A program made the translations under genes and the position numbers. 64,000 bases of DNA, taken from positions 186,001-250,000 of the forward strand of contig NC_087065.1 in the NCBI RefSeq assembly GCF_963678635.1, written 5' to 3'. Shown here piece after piece: positions 34,046-43,219 of the stretch. The notes beneath the pieces were generated by a model, which worked only from the letters and a program-made list of their open reading frames with translations, was not told where the DNA came from and searched no databases. The first letter of the stretch is position 1, and every line of letters begins with the position of its first letter. Origin of the DNA: Symsagittifera roscoffensis (Eukaryota; Xenacoelomorpha; Acoela; Convolutidae).

Positions 34046-34536
34046 TGCGAATCATAACCACTCCTTCCCTCATTAGACACTTTTTTCTCTTTTTCTCTAC
34101 AAACCTCTGTTCCTCCCACTTACCTGCATTCAATTCCAACTACACAAAACCAATGCATATTTAGAACGGAAATTCTTTTAAAAGATACATAGAAGACATT
34201 AAAAGTTCAAAAAAATAACTAGCTTTCCAAACATTAGGAGCTTTGGAATTGAGACAATTGATAATCAAAAATCATTCATTTGATTCGAATTTATTTACAT
34301 CTCTATAAAAATTAAAGCAAGATTTGTTTTTGTTTGTTTATTTGTTATTGTTAGAACTAATAATGAATAGTAATAATAAAAATCAATGCCAAACAAACAT
34401 AAAACAAAAATTGAATAATCGAAAAAAAATTATTTGATGTTGGAGCAACAAAGTATTTTTTGACATGATGATTCAATTGTTAGTTCCCATAAAAAATAAG
34501 ATGAAAGACGCATGTTGATTTTCCCATAAATCAACA

Positions 34537-34890
34537 CAGGGCGAGGCGAAGCTTCGCTATACAAACACTTGCGAGAAAACGACAAAAGCAGCTCTATAAA
34601 GTGCAATAAAAAGAGAAATAAACCTCGAGTTAGTAAAAATTCGGCATTGTCTGAGATTCGAACCAGCTAGATTTAGAGTATCACACACTAACCACTCAGC
34701 CATGGACGCTTAATTTGCATCAAACACAAGCCACAAGTAAAGCAGAAAACAGATTCTAACACAATAACCATTACTACAGTGAAATTTCCAAATAGTGAAC
34801 ACATTTAAATGAACACTTTTATATGCAAGTTAAGTAAAAAAAAAACTAAGGTTCGTAACACTACACTTAGCTGATCGCAAGTGTAATCAA
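34537..34890 (-). mobile_element. Palindrome-headed element, short copy 5 with tRNA-like segment
   Basis: The head GCGAAGCTTCGC (34546-34557) is a perfect 12 bp palindrome. ACACTTGCGA (34565-34574) faces its exact inverse TCGCAAGTGT (34875-34884), giving 10 bp terminal inverted repeats ~320 bp apart. The tail also forms ACACTT...AAGTGT (34863-34884). The tRNA-like segment is in the middle, on the minus strand. It is much shorter than elements 1 and 2 but has the same order of parts; 37553-37785 is its closest relative. Confidence 0.7.
34641..34710 (-). ncRNA. tRNA-like (Pol III) segment in element 5
   Basis: The minus strand reads GCGTCCATGGCTGAGTGGTT at its start, with box A TGGCTGAGTGG (34702-34692) and box B GGTTCGAATC (34664-34655) separated by 27 nt. 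The start resembles a Ser/Leu-type tRNA D arm. The 3' acceptor strand does not pair with the 5' strand and the anticodon stem is mostly unpaired, so this is a tRNA-derived promoter or pseudogene, not a working tRNA. Confidence 0.6.
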
Positions 34891-34977
34891 ATCATTTCTA
34901 CCTCAATTTTGATTTGAAATAGTCGCTTTCCAGCTATTGCGAGGTATTCATTCTGCTTCGCCTCAAAATCATCAGGA

Positions 34978-35173
34978 TTGTTTCGAATCAGATAGGAAAG
35001 CGTTGTATTGCTTATCTCACAGTTTTATCTTACCTGTTGATTTCTTTTAGCATGTTAATGATTATTCTTAGCTGATGAGCTAAGAATAATCATTAACATG
35101 CTAAAAGAAATCAACAAGTAAGATAAAACTGTGAGATAAGCAATACAACGCTTTCCCATCTGATTCGAAACAA
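34978..35173. repeat. Near-perfect 196 nt inverted repeat (long hairpin, 4 nt loop)
   Basis: The left arm 34978-35073 and the right arm 35078-35173 are reverse complements over 96 nt with about two mismatches (GATAGG against GATGGG; TACCTG against TACTTG). The loop is GATG. The right edge is followed by a 20 bp sequence repeated twice ('gaaacaaaatcagaagagcg' at 35166 and 35187). No ORF spans it. It could be a fold-back MITE, a recent inverted duplication, or, if transcribed, a long hairpin precursor of small RNAs. It lies in the intron upstream of the 33993 exon. Confidence 0.95.
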
Positions 35174-35454
35174 AATCAGAAGAGCGGAAACAAAATCAGA
35201 AGAGCGATGAAACGTTCAGCTTTGCTAGGCTCAATCATTTATTGCTGATCAAGAGCTACACAACGCCACGACTGATGATACGGAATTTGATCAACTTTTT
35301 GATCGACCTCAAACAATCCTAGAGCGCTGCAAAATAAGCTATCAAAAATAACACAAAGACGAAGAAAAATGAACGCATAAGAGTAATGAACGCATAAAAA
35401 AATCACTGACTTTCTTGAAAAAATCTCATGATTCGTATTTCAAAGAAAAAAATG

Positions 35455-35780
35455 CCATTTAAGCTCTTTGCATTTCTAGAACAATTTATGATTGGCGCTT
35501 TTCTGATAATATGACCCCCAACTAGAGAAACCTGGATCAAGAGGTAAAGTTTTTATTCCGCTAGAAATCTAAAAATTGATTTCCACTTTCGAAACTGCAA
35601 ATCGTTCCCGTTTTTTCGCGCCATTTCCACGTTCGTATTTGGAGAGTGCTACTTCAGCAGACGAATTTCAATTGAACTCAAAAAGTGTATTTCAACCTAA
35701 GTGTATTCAAAAATGCACCAGTGCGTATGAATGCACATCTGTAGTTAGTAGAGACTTTAAGACTTTTCCTGGAAATTAAA
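35455..35780 (+). repeat. Dispersed repeat R1, copy
   Basis: Blocks are 'taagctctttgcatttc', 'acaatttatgattggcgct', 'cctggatcaagaggtaaag', 'tttttattccgctag', 'tttccactttcgaaactgc' and a diverged 'tttggagagtgctacttcagc'. The overlapping open frame 35576-35776 is a repeat by-product. Confidence 0.5.
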
Positions 35781-36079
35781 AAAAATTTTCGGTGTGCCGT
35801 TGCTTTTTTCGGTATGCCGTTGCACCTACTTTTTCGGGCACACATGTTTTAAGGGGGGTTAAAATTGGTAATTTTCCAGCCACTTTATGGAAACGGGAAT
35901 GGAATTAAGTTTTTGTTGGTGCATTTTTTCCCTTCTAAAATTTGAGGGTATTGGCTTGATTACATGTAAAATGACGTTATATACCTATTATATGCAACCA
36001 AACTATATGGTATATAGGAGAGCACAAGATTTTGGCAGCGTAGCTTAACTGTTGGCGGCAGTGAACGATTTCCTTCAAA

Positions 36080-36765
36080 AATGCATGTTTTATTGCTGAA
36101 TCTCGAAGAAAGGAAAATTCGTCAAGTGCAAAAATTTAGGCAAAAACTAATGATCAATTTGAACGAAATAAGAATGAAAAATTACTTGAAGCCAAATGAA
36201 GGTAAAAGACAAAGAAAAATAACGAAACACAAAAAATTCTAAAATAATGAAAATTGCTTGAAAGTTTCGACATTTCCATTTTCTGTGTCTACATGAGACT
36301 GAAAAAACGTCTGAAAGCTATGACAAAAGCTTTGATTTTATAGAAAAGTTTGAAAGAGCTGAAAAGTTGAAATGGCTAAGGATCTTGAAAAGCGAGAACA
36401 CTGATGAAAGCCAAATATGCCCATTAATTTTGCTACAGTCATTTCTAAGACTTGCATATACCAATTTGTATAGTAAAAAGGAAACAATTTTCGAGGCTTC
36501 TAAAAAACGTTTAGTACGTCTTATTAACTTATCTGTGCAAACTGATTTTTTGAAAAAATTCATCAAAGCGGACCTAAAAACAGGGGGAAAACAAACGGTT
36601 ATTTATGTGTGATTTTATACGACAAAACAGAACGACTATCGAAGAAAGCAGCTGAAAAATATTTGCGACTTTTAAGGGAGCAGTTAATCAAATTAGAGCA
36701 AATTTAATTGGGAAAGCCAGAAGACAAACTAAGACAAGTTATGGATACAAACTCAAAACTTGATA
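36080..36765 (+). pseudogene. Unidentified coding relic
   Basis: A plus-strand stretch has protein-like composition with frameshifts. The best part is 36330-36609: KWLRILKSENTDESQICPLI, LLQSFLRLAYTNLYSKKET, IFEASKKRLVRLINLSVQTD and KTGGKQTVIYV, then a stop. Upstream at ~36090-36215 a Lys/Arg-rich stretch in another frame (LNLEERKIRQVQKFRQKLM) may belong to it. I do not recognise the family with confidence; a minor gene of a Polinton-like or other DNA element is a possibility. No splice sites or neighbours support a host gene. Confidence 0.4.
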
Positions 36766-37484
36766 TGAATTTGAGGTTATACATTGAGCATCCAAATATT
36801 TTGTTTTTTTTCCATCAAAAAATTATGCAATTAAACAACTGTGTAATTTGCTACTACAATCTGCTCAGTATCTTCTAGCTGACGTCAAATTAGTTTTAGC
36901 TAGAGCTTTCAAAAGTTTGGAGCGCTATCATTGATTAACCCTTTTCTCAACATGTGTCCCTGAACACGCTATTGCCTTTCAAATTACGGTGGCTTTTTGA
37001 CCCAAACTTATGATTTTCATCTACAACTAATTGTGTTAGTAAGAGTTCGACCCTAACCCTATCTCTAACCACAAACGCCTACCCTAAGTATGTATAAATC
37101 CTTTTTTCAATCAGGTAAGGTAAAAAGAACATTATAGATTTCTTTGAGTCGAATAAAATAATTTTTGATGCGCCTGTGATGGAAGACTAACATACTAAGC
37201 AAGGCAGAGCTAAATACCGTTAGTTTTATTTATATTGACATTGAGAAAGATCTTGATACCTCAAAATAATGAATAAAATTAAAGAATGCATCAAAACACC
37301 AAAAACTATGGATTTTCATGCACTGGATTCAAAAAGCGAAACTATAAGAAGCATCAACACAATTTCGATAGGAACAACAACGACAGATACACCACAAAGA
37401 CAGTTGGAAAAGAGCAATGCACGCAAGGACACAGAAAAAAAATATTTGAAAGGTTTTTCAAAAATAAATCAAGAAAAAATGCCC

Positions 37485-38010
37485 TTAAAGCTCTGTCACA
37501 TTCACAAACTATTTATGATTGGTTTTTATGATAAAATTAACCCAATTTGAGACACAGAAGCGAAGCTTCGCTTCGCAAACACTGGCGAGAACAGAACAAA
37601 AAGCAGTTGTATTAAGTGCAAAAAGAAAATTTAGAAATAAGCCTCGAATTATTCAAAATCCGGCTACGTCTGATATCCCATCCTGCAACCTATAGATCCA
37701 ACAACCAATACACTTTTATTTGCGAGTTAGGTTAGAAAAAAAGAAGGTTTGTAATAAAACAATGCGCTGATCGCTAGTGTAAAAAGTGGATTAATAAGGA
37801 AGATTTTTATTTCGCTGAGAAAACTGATAGTTAAACTCCATTTTGAAAATTAGAAGTTGTCAACGTTTTTCATGACCTTTACACTTTCGCTATTCGATAG
37901 TGGAGTTTGCCTTTTTTTTAACAAAAGCTATAAAGTGAACTTAAAAAGACCAAAAGTCAAGCCGCAAAAATCAAAATTGAGCGCGAACAAATTTTAAGAT
38001 TTCATGACAA
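37485..38010 (+). repeat. Dispersed repeat R1, copy split by an inserted element
   Basis: The left part (37485-37552) reads 'ccttaaagctctgtcacatt', 'tttatgattggtttttatg' and 'ataaaattaaccca'. The right part (37786-38010) reads 'gtggattaataaggaag', 'atttttatttcgctgag', 'gacctttacactttcgc', 'gatagtggagtttgcc' and 'aaaattgagcgcgaac'. Between them sits palindrome-headed element 6. In the uninterrupted copy at 40230 the two parts are adjacent. Confidence 0.65.
37553..37785 (-). mobile_element. Palindrome-headed element, short copy 6, inserted in an R1 copy
   Basis: The head GCGAAGCTTCGC (37560-37571) is a perfect palindrome followed by 'ttcgcaaacactggcgag'. The tail reads 'gctgatcgctagtgt' (37766-37780). 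The interior 'agaaataagcctcgaatta' and 'tccggctacgtctgat' matches element 5, but box B is destroyed ('gatatcccatcctgc' in place of 'gattcgaaccagc'). It is therefore a decayed relative of 34537-34890. Confidence 0.6.
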
Positions 38011-38660
38011 AAGTAAAATAACAAGACCATATAAGAGTAAACACTACATTCATCACTTAACAAAGCAACTCGAGCAATCAGTCAATGAAAAAGGGTCACA
38101 AAAATAATCAGTTTTTAAGCATGTTAATGCAAACTTTTTAGAGTATTTTAAAACAAATTTGAAAACTTAAACCACTCGTCAAACTACTTTGAAGCAAACT
38201 GCTCAAGCAATGAAAAACTTCATATCTTGTTGATAGCTTCTCTTTTTTTTGCCAAGTGCAACTTCGCCTCTTTGTGTGATTTAAAGCCGCCAAACTTTTT
38301 GTGAAGGTATTTATTTAGGCTATAGAACTAGACAGCCTTACAACTTTGGAGCAATTGTTGAACCGATCAAAGTTTTATTATCAGTAACAACAAAACATTT
38401 TAAAACTTTTGTTCCATCGCTTGCGCGGAAAAAGTAGTTTCACAGTTTCATTGTTTGATAGCTGCGTGGCAATTGGCATGATAAGATTCGCAAAAAATTA
38501 AGTTCTCATCGAGCCAGACTCAGAATATTCTTTCGAGCTTAGCTTTTGTTTGTTATCATTAGTCTCTGCGAGCAAAAAAAAATATTACGGGTTGTGATCT
38601 GGTACCACCGGTATCACTTCCTGATACCCAATTTCAAAAACTACTAACCCCCTTCTAACA
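38011..38660. other. Intronic, no gene seen
   Basis: AT-rich sequence without ORF, motif or clear repeat. Confidence 0.35.
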
Positions 38661-39140
38661 ATCCTTGGCGTCGAGATGCTCTCAGATACGCTTCACGCAA
38701 CAAAATTCTACAGCGCAAAATAAGCTGGAAGCAATATTCCAGATAATCCGCGTACTAACAGTGTCCACCAGAGGAATAAAAGCAACGGGTAAAAAAAACT
38801 ATACGGCAGTTATGGCTGTCAAGGAGGAGTTCACGCTTTCGAAACTTGGAAAATCCCCAACGCAACAGTCTTGACTAGAAGCCAAACTCAACTATGCAGC
38901 CAGTTAGATCCCTCTTCCCACATATAAGGAACATATACAAGCGAGGAAAGCTCCTGGCGAAATGTCAGCGTTTTAAAACCACACACATTGGCATCCTGGC
39001 TGAAGCAGAAAGAAATCAGAGGCTGAAATCGAGATGGGATCATGTCCTCAGGACAGACTGGCCGCAAATGACGCCATAAAGTGTCTAATTGTGCCCATAA
39101 TGGAAGGCAGAAAGACAATAATGCTTTAAGTCAAAACTAA
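38661..39140 (+). other. Less AT-rich patch with broken coding-like frames, unassigned
   Basis: Two open frames (38665-38871, 38894-39076) in a patch of balanced base composition contain SLFPHIRNIYKRGKLLAKCQ, a basic stretch, and RLKSRWDHVLRTDWPQMTP. Stops separate them. It looks like a fragment of a retroelement or other coding relic inside the VIRMA-like intron, but I recognise no family. Confidence 0.3.
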
Positions 39141-39308
39141 CTTCAAAGAAGGTGCACGTAGAACTTGACGAGAACCCAAACTCACCCCCATGATCGCCAC
39201 CTAGAGACCGCGCACATATTTGCACACACATATACAGTGGAGACAGGTTTTGGCGCTACATTAATTTTAGCTTGCATACACACTTGAACCGATAGAAATA
39301 GTACCAAC

Positions 39309-39532
39309 CTCTTAGGGCCGAAGTCGACGCCTTTTTCCTTGGCCAAATAGTTGGGTCTCCTCACAAGCTTCTTGCTCTTGAATCCCCTGGCGATGAGGGG
39401 GTCATACCTCCTCCTGTGCTTGTACTTCTTCCTCAACTTAGCCCCCTCTATCTCCTTCTCTCTCCTGTACTCGGCCACTGGGTCGAAGTCACGTAAGGCA
39501 TCTTTGCACATCTCAGTCAGCCCAATCGGAAC
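39309..39532 (-). CDS. VIRMA: VIRMA-like gene, basic-region exon
   Basis: This minus-strand exon encodes VPIGLTEMCKDALRDFDPVA, EYRREKEIEGAKLRKKYKHR, RRYDPLIARGFKSKKLVRRP and NYLAKEKGVDFGPK, a charged basic segment. The donor is CCTAAGAG|gttggt at 39308. Its two overhanging bases AG join the G that opens the 33993 exon, giving Arg directly before SDDVFRMRKQNTSRPPS, so phase and order fit one gene. The 5' boundary is less sure: the acceptor could be at 39533 (tttaag|GT) or further upstream (39551 or 39557), all leaving the same frame open. On its own I do not recognise this segment; the gene name comes from the next exon. Confidence 0.6.
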
Positions 39533-39794
39533 CTTAAACATTGTCAACCTCAAGGCTAGTGTTCCCAATTGCAGAACAATGTATTCAGATATAGCCAAAT
39601 ATGTTCAAAAATTGACCCTTAAAGTAGTTGTAGCTATTCCCATCTGATTAGCTGCTCGAAAACAAAGCCAAGAGACAAAGAAACCGAAAAAAACTATTTG
39701 AACAATTTTCAACATTTGAATTTCGACCAAAAAACACATCTCTGAATCTACAATCCTCTCTTATTATTGACACGTAATACTCATAAAATAATCT

Positions 39795-40960
39795 AAGAGG
39801 AAACCTGGGTCAATATGTCTTGTTTCCTTCCAGTAGGAATTCTGAAGATTAAAAGCCAAATTTTGAAACAAGCTAATTCACGTTAACAAACGAATTTAAA
39901 CAAACGAATTTAAATTGAACTTCAAAAGATAACGAAAAACAAACCACAGAAAAATCTAACATGAGTGTATTCGAATTTTTTCTTAAAATAAACACGACCT
40001 ACATAAAGCAATGAACGAAAGGAAACAGGAAAAAAAGGAAACAGAAAAAAAAACAACTATTTTTGAAAAAAAAACGAAGTTTTAATTTTCGCGGTCAAAC
40101 CACCTGTCCTTAAAAATCTTGGAAATTCAATGACATAGTCAACTGACAGTTGGAGAAGAGTAATGAACACAAGGAAACTAAAAAAAAAACGACTTTTGCA
40201 ACTTTTGAATCTCGAGTAAACAATTAGATGGCCTTAAAGCTCTTTGAATTTGTAAAACAATTTACGATGGACACTTTTTAATAAAATTAACCTAACTTAA
40301 AAAAATGGATCAAACGGTAAAACTTTTATTTCGCTGAGAAATCTGATAATTAATTTCCATTTTCAAAATTAGAAGTCGCTCACGTTTTTCGTGACATTAA
40401 CAATTTTGCTGTTAGGTAGTGGAGTTTGCCTTCCTTTCAACAGTAGAAATGCACTGAACTTAAAGAGATTTTTTCAGACCTTTACAACTTTGCTGTTAGA
40501 TAGTCGAGTTTGCCTTCCTTTTAACAGTAGAAATGCACTGAACTTAAAAAGAAATCACAAGTTACACCGCGAAAAATCGAAATTGAGCGTGAAGAAACTT
40601 TAAGACTTTTTCCTGAAACAAAAAAAAATCAGCCAGAACTATGTAAGAGTCTTCACTACGTTCATTACTCTTTAAAAATGATTGACACTTTTTTGATAGA
40701 ACTAACAATTTGAAAAAAAAAATGGATCAAAAGGTAGTTTCTATTTTGACAGGAAATCTGAAAATAACAATCCACTTTCGAAATTAGAAGTCGATCAAGT
40801 TGTTCGTTACGTTCCATTTTTTGCTATTGGATAGAGGCGTTTGCATTCTTTTCAGCTGAAATGAACTGAACTGAACTGAGATGAAATGAACTGAACTTAC
40901 AGAAAATAAAAATCAAACCACAAAAAAAATCAAATTTGAGCGTGAGCAACTTTTCCTGAA
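39795..40960 (+). repeat. Cluster of dispersed repeat R1 copies
   Basis: At least two good copies (about 40230-40640 and 40680-40960) and one weak one (39795-39990) lie head to tail. Blocks are 'ccttaaagctctttgaatt', 'acaatttacgatggacac', 'taataaaattaacc', 'tggatcaaacggtaaa', 'tttatttcgctgag', 'agtggagtttgccttcc' and 'cgaaattgagcgtgaag'. In the middle copy an ~80 bp part ('ttttgctgttaggtagtgg' and 'aacagtagaaatgcactg') is tandemly duplicated (40408 and 40490). 'actgaactgaactgagatga' shows slippage near 40866. Confidence 0.65.
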
Positions 40961-41799
40961 AAAAAAATCACCATGACCTATTAAAGAGTTTTCACGTTCA
41001 TCAACTCTTTATAAACTTCGTAGATTTCCAATAATACACTAAATTTCCAATCAAATGTTTAATATGCCCAAAATTCACTTTCAAAAAGATAGAATACACT
41101 GTTAATAGGAATCATTTAAAAAGCGATCACAGCAAATGTTCACAACAATTGGTAATGGAAATTAGAAATATTTTAGTTATGATGAATAGAAACTAGAGAC
41201 TCTTTCTCTAAATTCTTACTGTCTATACAAAAAATACTATGAAATTATTTAGAAAAAAACTGAACATCAAATACTCCTAGTTTTGATTGAATAGTAACAT
41301 TGAAGGGTTTCCAAGAAAAACTATCATTTATAGGAGCCTTCAGTTACACTTCCGAGTTTGATATTTTTGTAATGATTTCTTTTGGCAAAACTTGAATTTA
41401 TGGCCAACGGTTTCTGGTAAGAAAATTTATACTATTTAAAAAATTGTGATGCCCCTCAAAACTTTGATAAGCTAATTTCAACTGTGTGTTCGTCAAGGGC
41501 TACGAATGTGGCACTCAACACAGACCTTTTGTGTGCGATTTCCATCTTGAAGTTCCCACTTACCACCATAAATAAAAACCATTTAGAAAATTAAAATAGT
41601 GGAAATTAAAAAAGCGAAAACCACACCAAAAACAAAGAAGCAATAAAAAAGAAATTAGAACAAGCCAAATACAAGCAAACCAGGAAAAATTAAAATGAAC
41701 CCTTCTAGAAGATGCGAAAAACTATGTGGCTAAGCAACCACAAAAACAGCGTGAAAAAGAGAAACATCGTGGTGGAATGAAAATATAGGCAAAGACTTA
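40961..41799. other. Unassigned AT-rich sequence
   Basis: No gene or repeat signature. It precedes the RTE-like relic, and the element's endonuclease domain would be expected here, but no endonuclease motifs are visible, so the element is probably 5' truncated. Confidence 0.4.
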
Positions 41800-43219
41800 G
41801 TAAGAAAAGATATTTGTTCAAAAAGTGGAAGAAGTCTGGATATGAAGAAGACCGGGTGATATATTGGAGACAGAACACAGTAGTGAAACAGCCAACTACT
41901 TTGACTTATAAAACGCAGCCAGAAATGTTTTCAAGATCTCTCAAAAACGGAGACACGACATACAATGTTCCTCATGACCAGGCAAAAAAAAAACGATCAA
42001 AAAGATGTGGTTGTAGCAAAATCCAAAAAATGTGAAGGAAGACTCCTGAATTGTGACTGGGATATTCTCTCACAGTGGTAAAGTTACATCTGAAATCTTT
42101 TGAATGAGACCAATACGTTTAAAACAAAAGATAAGCCCACCCGCCGCTGGCTCACTGGAGGAAACTACTATCCAGAAAATGAATTGGCAGAGAAAAAAGT
42201 CCAGGATTCAGAGGGCTAACTTCGTAAGTGACACTGGCACTGAGAGTGACACTGGTACAGAAAAACAAAAAAAGTCTAGTACCAACAGGGCTAACAGGAC
42301 ATAAAAAATGCCGGGGAATGCGGACTTGCTGGACTTTATGGAGTCCTTAAGAAAGTCTGGTCTTATCACTTCCAAATGGAGCGAAAGTGAAACTGTTGAT
42401 GTTTACAAAGGAAAAGGGGATCGATTAGAAGTGAATCCTACAGAGGCATCCAATGACTACTGAAACTTGCATCAAAAACTTCCAAAACTACTAGAAAGAA
42501 GTCTGAGACAATTGAATAAAATAAACATGCAATTTGACTTTATGGGTGGTAATTGAAGAAAATATTTGCGGAAAAACCCCTGCGTCATGTGTTGATGTCA
42601 AAAAAAGCCATCGACCGCGTTCCCAGAAAACGGAGCCCATGTTCTCAGAGCCAAACAGAGTTCCCAAAAATCTGGTGCGACTGATTATGTCTTGTTTTCG
42701 ACTCGGTGTACAGACAAATTGTCCTTGGTGCTGATCCTTGATGCTCGTGGATTACAAATTCGAAGTACTCACTGCATCCTTGTGGCCGGCGAACTATGGT
42801 TTTCGGCTAGGGTTACAGAGTTGACCGGCTCCATGGATGCAGTGATTACTTTGAAATTGAGGTAGGCGTACATTAAGGATCGGCACTTAGCCCTGTGTTA
42901 TTTATATAAAAAAATAGAAGAGGCTAAGAGAAACTTAGAAAGAGAGACTAAGAGAAGAGGCTAAGAAACCCAGTTTGAAACAAGGTAACAAAAAATGCGG
43001 TTCAGAAATTAAACCTAATAAAGCAAAGCATTTGATTTCAGCCCACAAGTATATTCCTCAAAAGACTAGAAAGTATACATGCGCTTGTTGCTTGAAAGGA
43101 GTCGGCGTCAATTCAATACGCTGCGATTCTGAATAAATGCTACTCTACGGATCAATCAATATGAAACACTGTATAATGTCAAGGAAATTGCTAACTGGGT
43201 GACATGATTTTCGGTAGAG
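41800..43219 (+). pseudogene. RTE-like non-LTR retrotransposon relic: EN-RT linker, RT, zinc finger
   Basis: Ordered blocks in broken frames. The linker reads FKKWKKSGYEEDRVIYWR (~41813-41866) and DQKDVVVAKS (~41994-42023). RT blocks are VYKGKGDRLEV (~42401-42433), QFDFMGG-like (~42530-42550), VDVKKAIDRVPRK (motif A region, ~42594-42632; one Asp before Arg-Val-Pro), LVRLIMSCF, and FEIEVGVH...GSALSPVLFI (~42853-42908). After a gap comes a Cys segment YTCACCLKGVGVNSIRCDS (~43075-43131), matching the zinc finger that some RTE-like elements of marine invertebrates carry between RT and C-terminal domain. The YxDD box is not visible and may lie in a deleted part. The C-terminal domain follows as the first unit of the large array. 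Confidence 0.75.

Noticed and set aside
34641-34710. Functional tRNA gene (Ser/Leu-like)
   Set aside because: Boxes A and B are good, but the acceptor strands do not pair, the anticodon stem is mostly unpaired, and the segment sits in a mobile element together with related decayed copies.
37050-37086. Telomere-like CCCTAACCCTA (also near 27111-27124)
   Set aside because: Only about two repeat units in each place; too short to indicate a telomere or interstitial telomeric array.
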